In this document: piece by piece, positions 8,035 to 17,423 of the stretch
How positions within the stretch are numbered: the first letter of the stretch is position 1
Layout: the number at the start of each line of letters is the position of its first letter
NCBI RefSeq assembly: GCF_900106055.1
Contig: NZ_LT629792.1
Location: 2,356,001 to 2,420,000, forward strand
Reading direction: 5' to 3'
Length of the DNA: 64,000 bases
Source of the DNA: Schaalia radingae
Lineage (GTDB): Bacteria > Actinomycetota > Actinomycetes > Actinomycetales > Actinomycetaceae
Made by a program: the position numbers and the translations under genes
Notes under the pieces: generated by a model
Database searches by the model: none
What the model saw: the letters and a program-made list of their open reading frames with translations, nothing else
Told to the model about the DNA's origin: nothing

Positions 8035-11000
8035 TCAGGCCCACACGGTGCGTACCGGTGAATGCGTCTGATTGTTGCGGCTGGCCAGGCGAGCCTGCGC
8101 CAGCGGCCTCATCGCCTCGGCGCCCGATACCTCCACAAGCTGGCATGGTCCAATCAGTTCGGCCCAGGCGCGCGCGAATTCTTTGGCTCCGGCTTTTCGC
8201 CTTCCCACCTCCCTGGGAACCTGCACGTACAGTGCCGAGGGTGAGATCCGTTGCGCAATCTGGCTGATCATACGCAACAGCAGCGTCGACGGGCGCGGCG
8301 AATCTCCCTGAAAGGTCACGCGCAGCAGAAACCGCGGTGTCTCAATGGGAGCGAAGACTTCACTGACTGCATCAATGATGGTGCGTGCACTCGCATCGGG
8401 CACATCCGGCAAAGACACGACATAGCCGGCGGGCATTGCCTGGGTTCCCACTGTGACCGCGCCGTAAGGGCGGACCTGAACCTCATCGAGTGAGACAAGG
8501 CGCTGGCCGCGTTCTGAGGCGACAAGGCCGCGGGAGACGGCAACAGTGGCACCGGCATAGACGCGGGCGGGGTGTGAACGCCCTCGTAACATGCGCCATA
8601 TTTCAACGGGGAGCCGCCATGCGCCTGCGATGCCCAGGAGCACCACCATGAATGCCAGTGCTATCAGGATGCGGACAGGGTGCGTGCCCCACATGACGAG
8701 CATTGGCCAGATGATGCCGGCCAGCAGGGCACACAGGCCGGAAAGGAGGGCCACGGCTGTCCAGAGGGTGGGCGGCGAATAGAACGTTGGATTCTTTCCG
8801 GCCGACACTGCCGTGTCGTGGCTGGTGTCGCCTGAATAGGGCTGGCCGATACCCCACTGTTCGTAGGTGACGGCTCGTGACGCTATGAGCTGCAGTGTCT
8901 GGTCATTGAGCTGGTTGATGGTGGCACGCCTGTCGCCTTCAAGAAGTGCGCGCAACCTGGCTTGCCCAGTGAGCGTGAGCGAGTGATCGATGCCGGTGAC
9001 GATCTGTGGGAACTGACCTGATAGCAGGGTGTTGGCGGGCTGCGGCTGGTTGCCGGGGTGTGGGCGGTCGCTGACTTGCAAGTAGTCGCTGGCCTGCGGG
9101 GCATGACCGGTTGGCAGGGTGACATCCAGTCCCCACAACTGTTCGTGGCGACGATTCATACGCGATATTTCCGCATCAGAATCCAGGGAGATACGCGGCG
9201 GCATCACACAGATCACTCCCCAGTTGTGCGCCACCTTTCCTGGCCATTGGGGATCCAAGCGCAGTGTGCGCCCACGCAGCTGCTGAGTTGCAGCTGATGT
9301 GGCCACAGCGGTCAGGTCAATCAGCGTGTTGACGGCCGGGCAGTCCCATCCCTCCCCCAGCAAGCCTCGGGTGCCGACCAGCAGACGTACTGTGCCTTGC
9401 TCCATCAGTGTGGATACCGCTCTGACAAGCACTGCCGCAGAGGGGGAGGATGATTCCACTTTGACTCTGGTCACCAGGTGGTCTGCCTGTTCCGGCTCGT
9501 TCTCGTCACCGCTATCAACTGCCAGGCGCAGACCGCTGAGTTCTTCAAGGGCGGGAATGATCCACTGCGCGTCAGCGCTGGCAACATGCAGGTGCTGTGA
9601 GGTCAGCAAAATCGGGTGCAGTCCCGCTGTTGTCGCGTCAGCACACACTCGGGCAAAACATTCCACCGCGCTGGCAACGGGGCCGGTGGAGCGCCCTCGT
9701 CGATTCCCTTCAGTGGCAAAGTCGCACACGATAACTGCCCGAACGTGTTGACCGTCCGCGCTTGCCAGCTCGTGATGCACAATATCGACGGCCGCATCGT
9801 TCTTGGCGTGTGACTGCGCCATGACGGTGTCAACCGGATTCCGACCCGCACGGATCCCTCTGTCAGTCAGGTAATATCCAAAGTCTTTGAGTGTGCGGCG
9901 CATCGCGTGCCATTCATCGGCTCGGCTCGCATCCGGCAGAATCTTCTCCAACGCGAAGCGTGCACACACCCGTATGGCGCTGTCGATGCTGGGGCGTCTG
10001 TTGCCGATCAGTCTGGGCAGTGTGAGTGCTGCAGGGTGATCACCGTGGGTGTGAATCAGAACCTGCGCAGCTGATTCCGTGAATGCATAATCGGCCTCCA
10101 ATTGTGCATCTATACCTGTAGGCTGCTCGCCGTCTATACCTATGAAACCTATTGTTTCCAACAAAAAGTCGAGGCCTTCACCCCCTGCAAAAACTGCCTT
10201 CAAAAATCTACGCAATTGGCGATCATGAGAGGTAAGGAATGTGATTTCATCATCTGCCGGCTCAGTGAACCACACAAGATCCCGGTATGGTGCAAGGTTG
10301 CCTTCCCGAACGACGGCAGGGGTCGGAACCTCAAAGTCGACGTCACCGAACAAACCTGAATAGGTGTCAAATGCGCGGCCATCGTCCACACTGGGCAGCG
10401 TGGCGGTCAGACCGATCACGATCGGTTCGCGGCCACTGGCACGAATACGCGCCAACAGCAGTCCGATAACCAGTGCCCAGTGGTCAAGCAGATGATGGCA
10501 TTCATCAAGGATGACTGTGCGCACGCCAGCCTGAACTATCCGATCAATTGCAGCAATTGCATGAGGGTGCAGTACGCGTTCCACCAGCTTAGGATCCTGC
10601 GCTGTCAGGGTTGTGCGGATCTTGGAGGCTCGACGAGAAATGCCGGAGCGATAAGCCGCGCTATTTGAGCTCTTCAGATCTTTCAACCATTCGTCAGCCG
10701 CCTGCACTGAGCGGCCCGCATCCACCAGGTCGTCGATCCACTGCTCCCGCGCCAAATCAGCAACAGCATCTGTGCTGCGGACGGTGGACAATGCCTGATA
10801 TGTCAGCGCAGTGAAATCGCCGACCAGTTCCGGATCTTCGCTGATCGTAGCTTGAGGCTCATCGTCCGGCACGGGTGCATAGGCGGCGGCCGCCCAGCTC
10901 AGCTTCGTGGCAGTCAGAGCCCATTGATGGCGAATAGTTGTCGTGGGAGCCAGTGCAACGGCTTTCCATCCTGAACGCATGGCCAGCATCAGGCCGACCA

Positions 11001-11232
11001 GTGTTTTGCCTGCTCCTGGCGGCGCCACAATATGCAGGGGATGATCCGGGCCTGGTGTCAAAGTGGCAAGAATGTCGCGTTGGTACGTGCGCAGGGTTCC
11101 CGTGAATTGCCACGTGCTCAGTGGGCGCTCCTCTTCACAGCTATCGGTATCACAGCGCTGACGCCTGTTCCTGTGCGCATCACAAGGCACAGCTGAGTCG
11201 TCATCAGGTGCGCTCGATTCGGGCTTGTGCAT
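8035..11232 (-). CDS. DEAD/DEAH-box helicase with C-terminal membrane segment
   Basis: A 1065-residue superfamily 2 helicase. The N-terminal ~40 residues are polar. Motif Q-like TLRTYQRDILATL is followed by Walker A VAPPGAGKTLVGLML, the DECHH box (motif II), GLTATLP (motif III) and QQLRGRTLRLD (motif VI), so both RecA-like lobes are complete. Unusually, two hydrophobic segments follow at about residues 823-849 and 854-873, then a ~190-residue soluble C-terminal domain with no recognised family. This suggests a membrane-anchored helicase. The gene begins 8 bases after the cebR stop on the same strand, so it may be read from the sugar operon, although it has no obvious link to cellobiose use. 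Confidence 0.8.
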   Translation of the reverse strand: MHKPESSAPDDDSAVPCDAHRNRRQRCDTDSCEEERPLSTWQFTGTLRTYQRDILATLTPGPDHPLHIVAPPGAGKTLVGLMLAMRSGWKAVALAPTTTIRHQWALTATKLSWAAAAYAPVPDDEPQATISEDPELVGDFTALTYQALSTVRSTDAVADLAREQWIDDLVDAGRSVQAADEWLKDLKSSNSAAYRSGISRRASKIRTTLTAQDPKLVERVLHPHAIAAIDRIVQAGVRTVILDECHHLLDHWALVIGLLLARIRASGREPIVIGLTATLPSVDDGRAFDTYSGLFGDVDFEVPTPAVVREGNLAPYRDLVWFTEPADDEITFLTSHDRQLRRFLKAVFAGGEGLDFLLETIGFIGIDGEQPTGIDAQLEADYAFTESAAQVLIHTHGDHPAALTLPRLIGNRRPSIDSAIRVCARFALEKILPDASRADEWHAMRRTLKDFGYYLTDRGIRAGRNPVDTVMAQSHAKNDAAVDIVHHELASADGQHVRAVIVCDFATEGNRRGRSTGPVASAVECFARVCADATTAGLHPILLTSQHLHVASADAQWIIPALEELSGLRLAVDSGDENEPEQADHLVTRVKVESSSPSAAVLVRAVSTLMEQGTVRLLVGTRGLLGEGWDCPAVNTLIDLTAVATSAATQQLRGRTLRLDPQWPGKVAHNWGVICVMPPRISLDSDAEISRMNRRHEQLWGLDVTLPTGHAPQASDYLQVSDRPHPGNQPQPANTLLSGQFPQIVTGIDHSLTLTGQARLRALLEGDRRATINQLNDQTLQLIASRAVTYEQWGIGQPYSGDTSHDTAVSAGKNPTFYSPPTLWTAVALLSGLCALLAGIIWPMLVMWGTHPVRILIALAFMVVLLGIAGAWRLPVEIWRMLRGRSHPARVYAGATVAVSRGLVASERGQRLVSLDEVQVRPYGAVTVGTQAMPAGYVVSLPDVPDASARTIIDAVSEVFAPIETPRFLLRVTFQGDSPRPSTLLLRMISQIAQRISPSALYVQVPREVGRRKAGAKEFARAWAELIGPCQLVEVSGAEAMRPLAQARLASRNNQTHSPVRTVWA

Positions 11233-11240
11233 GCTTCACT

Positions 11241-12260
11241 CTAACCTGATGCGCGGACCACCAGCTCACACGGCAGCAGGACAGGAGCTTCCGTATGTTT
11301 GTCGTTGATCAGGTCACGCAGCATCCGCGTGGCAACGTCAGCCATCTGATCAGCAGGGTTCGTCAGTGACGTCAATGGCGGAGTGAAGCTCGCTCCCATT
11401 TCCGAGTTGTCGATCGACACCACGCGAACATCATCCGGTATGCGAATGTCCTGGTCACGCCACACATTGATTGCGGCCATCGTCATCAGGTCCGACGAGG
11501 AAAAAACAGCGTCAACTTCGCCCCGCTGAATCGGCTCGGTCAACTGATACCCCGCCCGGGCTCCCGATTCAGCAGTGAACGAGCCGTTGACGACGAGTGC
11601 CTCGATATCGTGAGTTCGCAGCTCATCACAGAAACCATCCAGACGATCCTGCGCTGCCACCATATCCGTTGATCCGGTGATAATAGCCGGTTTGCGCGAT
11701 CCACCCTCGACCAGTCGGCGGGCAGCCATACGACCAGCCTGCTTGTTATCCACATCGACCCACGACTCAAAGGATGTGGATTGTTCGGGTCGTCCGATGA
11801 ACACGATTGGAATGGGCGCGTGCATGAAGGTTTCAACCTGGCCGGGGATCTGGTGATGAGAAGTCACGATCGCACCGTCCACATGCCCGTCGTACAGGAA
11901 TGGTCGCAGGCGCTGGTGGTGGCCTTCCTTGTCTGCAAATGCCAGAACCAGTTGCACGTCCGTGTCATCCAGGCTGGAGACAACCGCCTGCACAACCGAA
12001 GAAAAGAACGGGTCGGAAAAGATGCGTTGATCCGGCTCAGGCACAATCAGCGCGATCGTGTCAGTTCTCCGGGTCACGAGCGAACGGGCCGCACGGTTAG
12101 GCCGATAGTTCAGCTCCTTGACAGCGCGCTGCACGGCGCGCACTTTCTGCGGTGACACACGGGCATCCCCGCGCACGACACGCGATGCCGTTGCACGTGA
12201 CACGCCAGCTGCGCGCGCCACGTCCTCAAGGCGCACTGCGCCCGTGCGTGCGACTCCCAT
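11241..12260 (-). CDS. cebR: LacI-family repressor of the cellobiose operon (CebR-like)
   Basis: A 339-residue LacI-type repressor. The helix-turn-helix VRLEDVARAAGVSRATASRVV is followed by the hinge region NYRPNRAARSLVTRRTDTIALIVPEPD, very similar to CebR of Streptomyces. The remainder is a periplasmic-binding-protein-like effector domain ending SLTNPADQMADVATRMLRDLI. CebR proteins repress cellobiose uptake genes and release DNA when cello-oligosaccharides bind. The gene is last of a co-oriented series cebE-cebF-cebG-bglC-cebR, 10 bases after bglC. The operator-like palindromes upstream of cebE match the CebR consensus, so autoregulation through the operon promoter is likely. Confidence 0.85.
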   Translation of the reverse strand: MGVARTGAVRLEDVARAAGVSRATASRVVRGDARVSPQKVRAVQRAVKELNYRPNRAARSLVTRRTDTIALIVPEPDQRIFSDPFFSSVVQAVVSSLDDTDVQLVLAFADKEGHHQRLRPFLYDGHVDGAIVTSHHQIPGQVETFMHAPIPIVFIGRPEQSTSFESWVDVDNKQAGRMAARRLVEGGSRKPAIITGSTDMVAAQDRLDGFCDELRTHDIEALVVNGSFTAESGARAGYQLTEPIQRGEVDAVFSSSDLMTMAAINVWRDQDIRIPDDVRVVSIDNSEMGASFTPPLTSLTNPADQMADVATRMLRDLINDKHTEAPVLLPCELVVRASG

Positions 12261-12270
12261 GACTCATCCT

Positions 12271-13719
12271 CTATTCTTGGGCGTCTGGAATCTCCAGCGT
12301 TCCGGTGCGCATGACGTCGCGGTACCACAGCGCTGAAGCCTTCGGTACTCGCTCGAGCGTGTCATAGTTGACGCGCACGATGCCGAATCGCTTCGAATAT
12401 CCCAATGCCCATTCGAAATTGTCCATCAGTGACCATTCCAGGTAGCCGCGCACGCGGGCGCCCTCGTCAATTGCCTGGTGAACAGCTGCCAGATGATCAC
12501 GAATGTACACCAAACGGTCGTGTGAATCGTCAACGTAGTCGTGCTCATCAGCAGCATCAGGGTAGGCGGCACCGTTCTCGGTCACCACAAGGTCAGCTCC
12601 TGCCGGCCCGGTGTATTTCTGATGTAGGTCGGTGAGCAGCAGGTACAGGTCGTGAGCGTCGACTTCCCATCCCATATCTGTCAGCGGCAAGTTGCGCGAG
12701 ACTACGCGCACAGACGATGAACCGACTTCCGGGCTGGAACGCAGCACTCCCTGCGCATTCGGTGCAGGCACCGATTTCCTGTATCCATCCTCAGGTGCGG
12801 CCACTGCCATTCCGTTATAGAAGTTGACGCCCAGCACGTCGATCGGCACATGAATCGTCTCCATGTCTCCGGGGCGTACATACTGCATGATGTCGGCTTC
12901 CAGACGCATGTCTTCGACCACGTCAGCAGGGTATTCGCCGCGGAAAATGGGGTCGAGGAAGATACGGTTGTGTAGCCCGTCAATTCGTCTGGCGGCATCA
13001 CGATCAGCCTCGCTATCCGGGTCAGCGGGGTGTGCGACAGTGAAGTTCAAGGTAATTCCACGCGTCGGCTCCTCACCTTTTTCATTGGCGAGGGCGTCGA
13101 TGGCACGTATCGCCAGTCCGTGCGCCAACAGCAGGTGGTGCGCCGCCGCCACAGCCTCATCAGGGCTGGTGTGACCGGGTGCATGCTCACCGCATGCGTA
13201 GCTGAGGAATGACGAGCACCACGGTTCGTTCAGCGTTGTCCACACGTCCACGCGGGCGCCAAAACGGTCGTATACGGCGGCTGCGTAATCAGCGAACAGT
13301 TCGGCGGTGTGGCGGTTTGTCCAGCCGCCCTCGTCCTGCAGGACCTGCGGCAGATCCCAGTGGTAGAGCGTGAGCCACGGCTTGATTCCCGCTGCGCGTA
13401 GCTCATCGATCAGGTCACTGTAGAACGCCAGGCCTTCTTCGTTGAGAGTGTGCCCGTCAGGCATGACCCGCGCCCACGACACGGAGAATCGGTAGGTGCC
13501 GACACCGAGGTCTTTCATCAAGGCGACGTCTTCTTTCATGCGGTGGAGGTGGTCGCATGCGACGTCGATAGTGGATCCGTCGATGATGGCGCCCGGGGTT
13601 TGGCAGTGAACGTCCCAGATGGACGCAGCTTTCCCGCCCTCGTATGCGCCGCCTTCAACCTGAGCTGCCGCGGTGGCGACGCCCCATCGAAAATCTTCAG
13701 GGAAAGTGAGTGTGGTCAT
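12271..13719 (-). CDS. bglC: Family 1 beta-glucosidase
   Basis: A 482-residue cytoplasmic glycoside hydrolase of family GH1. The N-terminus FPEDFRWGVATAAAQVEGG is diagnostic. The acid/base Glu lies in TTLNEPWCSSFL (T-x-N-E-P) and the nucleophile Glu in LVVTENGAAYPD (T-E-N-G). It hydrolyses cellobiose or aryl-beta-glucosides to glucose after import by CebEFG. The frame stays open upstream, but the ATG at 13719 is the true start: it gives the canonical GH1 N-terminus and overlaps the cebG stop by four bases. Length is normal for GH1. It belongs to the ceb operon and should be repressed by CebR. Confidence 0.92.
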   Translation of the reverse strand: MTTLTFPEDFRWGVATAAAQVEGGAYEGGKAASIWDVHCQTPGAIIDGSTIDVACDHLHRMKEDVALMKDLGVGTYRFSVSWARVMPDGHTLNEEGLAFYSDLIDELRAAGIKPWLTLYHWDLPQVLQDEGGWTNRHTAELFADYAAAVYDRFGARVDVWTTLNEPWCSSFLSYACGEHAPGHTSPDEAVAAAHHLLLAHGLAIRAIDALANEKGEEPTRGITLNFTVAHPADPDSEADRDAARRIDGLHNRIFLDPIFRGEYPADVVEDMRLEADIMQYVRPGDMETIHVPIDVLGVNFYNGMAVAAPEDGYRKSVPAPNAQGVLRSSPEVGSSSVRVVSRNLPLTDMGWEVDAHDLYLLLTDLHQKYTGPAGADLVVTENGAAYPDAADEHDYVDDSHDRLVYIRDHLAAVHQAIDEGARVRGYLEWSLMDNFEWALGYSKRFGIVRVNYDTLERVPKASALWYRDVMRTGTLEIPDAQE

Positions 13720-14789
13720 CCTTTGACAGCTCCTTGCATGACGCCGGAGACGAGGTGTCGTCCGGCCAGGAAGAACAGAATAATCAGTGGTGCCGTTGCC
13801 ACGACGACGCCTGCCATGATCAGGGAGTAGTCCTTGAAGTAGGAGGCTTGCAGCAGTTGCAGTGCAACGGGCAGTGTTGGGTTTTTCGCGCCCAGAACGA
13901 TGAACGGCCAGAAGAAGTTGGTCCATGAGCCGACGAACGTGAACAGGGCGAGCATCGCCGCGGCGGGTCGTGCAGCTGGAATCGCCACTGACCAGAACGT
14001 GCGGAACATGGAGGCGCCATCCACGCGGGCTGCCTCGATCAGTTCGTAGGGCAGTGCGTCGCGGATGTACTGCGTCATCCAGAACACGCCGAATGCGCTG
14101 ACCATGCCCGGCACAATGACGGAGACGAGTTCGCCGCTCCATCCCAGTTTTGTCATCACCATGAACAGCGGGACAACGCCCAGCTGTGCGGGCACCGCCA
14201 TCGTCGCGATGATGAAGGTCAGCAGTGGTTCACGCCCGCGGAAACGCAGCTTCGAAAACGCGTAACCCGCCAGCATCGAGAAGAACACCACAGAGGCGGA
14301 CGAGATCACTGCGACGATCACCGAGTTGATGAACGCCCCCCACACGTTGATGTCGGAGTTGAGGACGCGCTGAATATTTTCGATCAGGTGCCCGCCCGGA
14401 ATCAGGGACGGAATCGGATTCTTGGCAATGTCAGGCGCGGTGGACGAAGCGAGCAAAAACGCGAAGTACAGCGGGTAAGCAGAGATCAGCAGGATCACTA
14501 CCAGCAGTGCGTACTTGTACCACCGCGGCCGCTGGGTCGTGCCGAAACCACGGTGTTCGGGTGTGTCCGCGCGCCGGCCACGCTTTTTCCGCACAGGTTC
14601 GGAGAGCTCGTAAGCAGTTGATTGAACTGACGAGGCAGCTTGGCTCTTTCCTTCCTGAGTCCGTGCCCTGATGGTGCGACGACGGTCTTGCCTGGCTCTC
14701 GCGCGCGCCGCTGCGCGCGCAGCCCTTTTGCCGCATCGCTGCTCAATCATGGCAATCGACGGCTGGTAAGCGCCTTCAAGAGTACTCAT
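13716..14789 (-). CDS. cebG: ABC sugar permease, MalG/CebG-like
   Basis: A 357-residue inner-membrane permease of a carbohydrate ABC importer. Six hydrophobic segments start at residue ~90 (YKYALLVVILLISAYPLYFAF), and the EAA loop reads LIEAARVDGASMFRTFW, which contacts the ATPase. The first ~85 residues are an unusual basic extension rich in Arg and Ala (AARAAARARARQDRRRTIRA) that MalG homologues normally lack. The start at 14789 is supported by AAAGGAG ten bases upstream and by a four-base overlap with cebF. No ATPase gene is nearby, as in Streptomyces ceb clusters, where the shared ATPase MsiK is encoded elsewhere. Confidence 0.88.
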   Translation of the reverse strand: MSTLEGAYQPSIAMIEQRCGKRAARAAARARARQDRRRTIRARTQEGKSQAASSVQSTAYELSEPVRKKRGRRADTPEHRGFGTTQRPRWYKYALLVVILLISAYPLYFAFLLASSTAPDIAKNPIPSLIPGGHLIENIQRVLNSDINVWGAFINSVIVAVISSASVVFFSMLAGYAFSKLRFRGREPLLTFIIATMAVPAQLGVVPLFMVMTKLGWSGELVSVIVPGMVSAFGVFWMTQYIRDALPYELIEAARVDGASMFRTFWSVAIPAARPAAAMLALFTFVGSWTNFFWPFIVLGAKNPTLPVALQLLQASYFKDYSLIMAGVVVATAPLIILFFLAGRHLVSGVMQGAVKG

Positions 14790-15886
14790 GACAGGTCAGC
14801 TCCTTTCCCTGCAGAAGTTGAATGTGCCGAACGGTGATCGGAGTGTGCGGCCGAGGTGGCAACCAGTTCGTGCTGCGCACCCGATTTGTCGGAGCGATGT
14901 TGTGCTTCGACGGCGCGCCGACGCGCCTCGCGCTTCTCAGCACGGGAAATCCTTCGACCGGAGGAGGAAATTCGCTTGGTCAGGAGGAAGTTGATCGCCA
15001 CGAAGAAAACGATGATGAGGAAGAGCAGCCATGCCACGGCAGATGCCTTACCGAAGCTCTTTTGCGCGCCCCACCCGACCTGGTACAGGTACATCGTCAG
15101 GGTCAGCCACTGGTTGTCGGCGCCGCCACCACCCATCGTGTCGTACATGCGCGGCTCGTCGAAGATCTGCAGACCGCCGATAGTGGAGGTGATGACAACG
15201 AAAATAATGGTCGATCGAAGCTGCGGGATCGTCACCGAAAAGAACTGGCGGGCAGGGCCTGCCCCGTCAACGGTTGCCGCTTCGTACAGTTCACGCGGAA
15301 TAGCCTGCATGGCGGCCAGAAGAATCAGAGCGTTGTACCCCGTCCAGCGGAAATTCACCATATTCGCAATAGCGATATGGGAGGCCAAAGCGTTGGCATG
15401 CCAGCCGATCGGACTGATGCCCACCATGCCCAGCAGCGTGTTGATCATGCCTGACTGGTCAGCAAAAACTTTCGAAAAGATCAGGGCCACGGCCACAGGC
15501 GCCACAACGTAAGGCAGCAGCACACCCATGCGCCAAAATGTCCTGGCACGCAAGTTGGCATCGAGCACCCAGGCAATGAATATCGCGGCGATGATCTGCG
15601 GAACTGAGGACAGTAAGAAAATTGAGAATGTATTGCGCAGCGCGATCCAGAAGACTGAATGGTCCAGAACGGCTGCGTAGTTTTCAACTCCGTTGAACCC
15701 TTTATCCCCACCGATCAGGTGCCATTTATGGACGGACACCCAGGCTGTATAGACCAGGGGGAACAATCCGGTCACGGAGAAAACAATAAAGAATGGCGAA
15801 ATGTACAGATACGGAGAGGCTTTGTACTCGAATCTACTGAGACGATCTCGCCATGTAACGCGCGCAGTGGCAGCATCGCTCGACAT
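14786..15886 (-). CDS. cebF: ABC sugar permease, MalF/CebF-like
   Basis: A 366-residue membrane subunit of the sugar importer. Six hydrophobic segments begin with SPYLYISPFFIVFSVTGLFP, and the EAA loop is LYEAATVDGAGPARQFFSVTIP. A ~65-residue hydrophilic tail rich in Arg, Ser and His follows the last membrane segment. With CebG it forms the channel that passes cellobiose or cello-oligosaccharides delivered by CebE. It is the second gene of the operon, separated from cebE by 112 bases containing a stem-loop. The cebG start overlaps its stop by four bases. Confidence 0.88.
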   Translation of the reverse strand: MSSDAATARVTWRDRLSRFEYKASPYLYISPFFIVFSVTGLFPLVYTAWVSVHKWHLIGGDKGFNGVENYAAVLDHSVFWIALRNTFSIFLLSSVPQIIAAIFIAWVLDANLRARTFWRMGVLLPYVVAPVAVALIFSKVFADQSGMINTLLGMVGISPIGWHANALASHIAIANMVNFRWTGYNALILLAAMQAIPRELYEAATVDGAGPARQFFSVTIPQLRSTIIFVVITSTIGGLQIFDEPRMYDTMGGGGADNQWLTLTMYLYQVGWGAQKSFGKASAVAWLLFLIIVFFVAINFLLTKRISSSGRRISRAEKREARRRAVEAQHRSDKSGAQHELVATSAAHSDHRSAHSTSAGKGADLS

Positions 15887-15954
15887 GGGTTTTCCTGCGT
15901 TCTTTCAGGTAGAAAAGCACGAATGTGCAAGATGGATCCGATGAGCTGGGGACC

Positions 15955-15981
15955 GTGGCGGGCCCATTTTGAGCCCGCCAC
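15955..15981 (-). terminator. Intercistronic stem-loop after cebE
   Basis: A 9-bp perfect stem (GTGGCGGGC / GCCCGCCAC) with a 9-base loop lies 17 bases after the cebE stop and before cebF. It lacks a U-tract. Such hairpins between a binding-protein gene and its permease genes commonly stabilise the upstream mRNA or partly terminate transcription, which gives an excess of binding protein. Confidence 0.6.
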
Positions 15982-15998
15982 AGTCTCACAGTGAGGAG

Positions 15999-17306
15999 TT
16001 ATTGAAGATCAAGCTGGTTGTATTCAGCAATAACCTTGTCCCAGGACGCCTGGGCATCATCAGTCTTGTCGACATCGACGCGCGTAATGCCGTCGGTGAC
16101 CAGCGTGGTCAGAGCGAAGAAGTTGGGTCCCTTGTACGGCTGGACCGTGATCTTCTTCGACATGTCAGAGAAGATCTGCCCGATCGGAGCGTTGTTGAAG
16201 AACTCGTTGGTGTATTCGGTCAGCTCCGGAGAATCCAGTGCTTCCAGCTGCGAGGGGAAGTTGCCCTTGGTCTCGAATGCCTTGATCTGCTGTTCGGGTG
16301 CGGTCAGCCAGGCTGCGAGTTCCCTGGCTTCCTCCGGGTGTGCGCCCTGCGCAGGAACAGTCAGGTAGGAGCCGCCCCAGTTGCCACCGCCACCGGGGAA
16401 GACAGGAGCCACGTCCCAGCCTTCGACGCCTTCAGCATTTCCTTCGACAACGCCGAGCATCCACGGCGGGCACAGCATCGTGGCAAAACCATCATTCTGG
16501 AATGCGTTGGTCCAGTCTTCCGACCACTGTGACAGGTGGGCAGACAGGTTATCCTCGACCGACGCCTTCAGTACCTGGTCGTACACCTTCTTGATGGTGT
16601 CGTTTTGGTCCAGCGGGATCACGGTGTTGTCAGACTCTTCGAAGGGCTGTTCAACCTGGTTCAAAATACCCTGGTAGGTACCGGTTCCACCGTCAAACCA
16701 CGGAATTCCGGTTGCCTCGACGAACTGTTTGCCGACTTCGAAGTACTTGTCCCAGTCGCCTTCCAGCAGCTTGGCCACCTCATTGCGATCAGTTGGCAGG
16801 CCGGCTTTTTCGAACATGTCTGCGCGGTAGCAGATGGCTTCCGGACCGGCATCCGTGCCGTATCCCATCAGCTTGCCATCTTCAGTCATCGCAGCTTCGG
16901 CCTTCCAGTCCAGCCAGCGACCCTCAACGTCAGGTGAGCTCAAATCGACGAATTCATCTGGGTACTGCTTCAGTTCGGGCCACCAGTCCACTTCGATTGC
17001 TTCGATGTCCGACAGGCCGGATCCTGCTGCCAGACGGGTGAGCATGTTGTCGTGGGCTTCGTTCGAGGTGGCCGCTTTCTTCTGCTCGACCTTGATGCCC
17101 GGATGTGACTCCATGTATTCGTCAAAGAGGTTGTCGTAGCCAAATTCGTTGAATGTTGCGACAGTCAGCGTGATGTCGCCGTCTGATCCGCCGCCAGCCT
17201 CGCCTGATGCTGAAGATTCCGATCCTCCGCCTGACGAGCAGGCTGCCAACGCAAGTGCGCCAATTGAGAACACTCCGATGGTGCCCATCATTTTTCTCGA
17301 TCTCAC
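15999..17306 (-). CDS. cebE: Cellobiose ABC transporter solute-binding lipoprotein (CebE-like)
   Basis: A 435-residue extracellular sugar-binding lipoprotein (family 1 solute-binding proteins). The signal peptide MRSRKMMGTIGVFSIGAL ends in a lipobox L-A-A-C followed by a Ser/Gly-rich linker. The mature part contains NEFGYDNLFDEYMESHPGIKV and further family-typical segments. The frame is open 33 codons further upstream, but GTG at 17306 is chosen because AAGGAG lies five bases before it and it gives a proper signal peptide. It is the first gene of the operon and is preceded by two CebR-type operators. Binding of cellobiose is inferred from the operon, not from the protein alone. Confidence 0.87.
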   Translation of the reverse strand: MRSRKMMGTIGVFSIGALALAACSSGGGSESSASGEAGGGSDGDITLTVATFNEFGYDNLFDEYMESHPGIKVEQKKAATSNEAHDNMLTRLAAGSGLSDIEAIEVDWWPELKQYPDEFVDLSSPDVEGRWLDWKAEAAMTEDGKLMGYGTDAGPEAICYRADMFEKAGLPTDRNEVAKLLEGDWDKYFEVGKQFVEATGIPWFDGGTGTYQGILNQVEQPFEESDNTVIPLDQNDTIKKVYDQVLKASVEDNLSAHLSQWSEDWTNAFQNDGFATMLCPPWMLGVVEGNAEGVEGWDVAPVFPGGGGNWGGSYLTVPAQGAHPEEARELAAWLTAPEQQIKAFETKGNFPSQLEALDSPELTEYTNEFFNNAPIGQIFSDMSKKITVQPYKGPNFFALTTLVTDGITRVDVDKTDDAQASWDKVIAEYNQLDLQ

Positions 17307-17379
17307 AACTACTCCTTCGTATGTGATGGTGTCGTCCATTGCCGATGCGCATGGACCAGCGCCCTGATAAGGCCACCTT

Positions 17380-17393
17380 TGGGAGCGCTCTCT
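17380..17393. promoter_or_regulatory. CebR-like operator 1
   Basis: TGGGAGCGCTCTCT is a near-palindrome one half of which equals the known CebR box TGGGAGCGCTCCCA. It lies 74 bases upstream of the cebE start. Its centre is exactly 30 bp from that of the second box, close to three helical turns. Confidence 0.75.
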
Positions 17394-17409
17394 CATTGTG
17401 TTCACAGGC

Positions 17410-17423
17410 TGAGAGCGCTCTCA
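17410..17423. promoter_or_regulatory. CebR-like operator 2
   Basis: TGAGAGCGCTCTCA is a perfect 14-bp palindrome with the central GCGC-type core of LacI-family operators. It differs from the Streptomyces CebR consensus at two symmetric positions. A second dyad, CAGGATG / CATCCTG, follows at 17425-17443 and may overlap the promoter. A possible promoter on the minus strand (TTTAAC, 17 bases, TATGGT) lies just upstream, but it is weakly supported. Confidence 0.8.

Noticed and set aside
11241..17306. Maltose-type operon
   Set aside because: The permeases are of MalFG type, but a GH1 beta-glucosidase, the CebR-like repressor and CebR-like boxes favour cellobiose or beta-glucosides.
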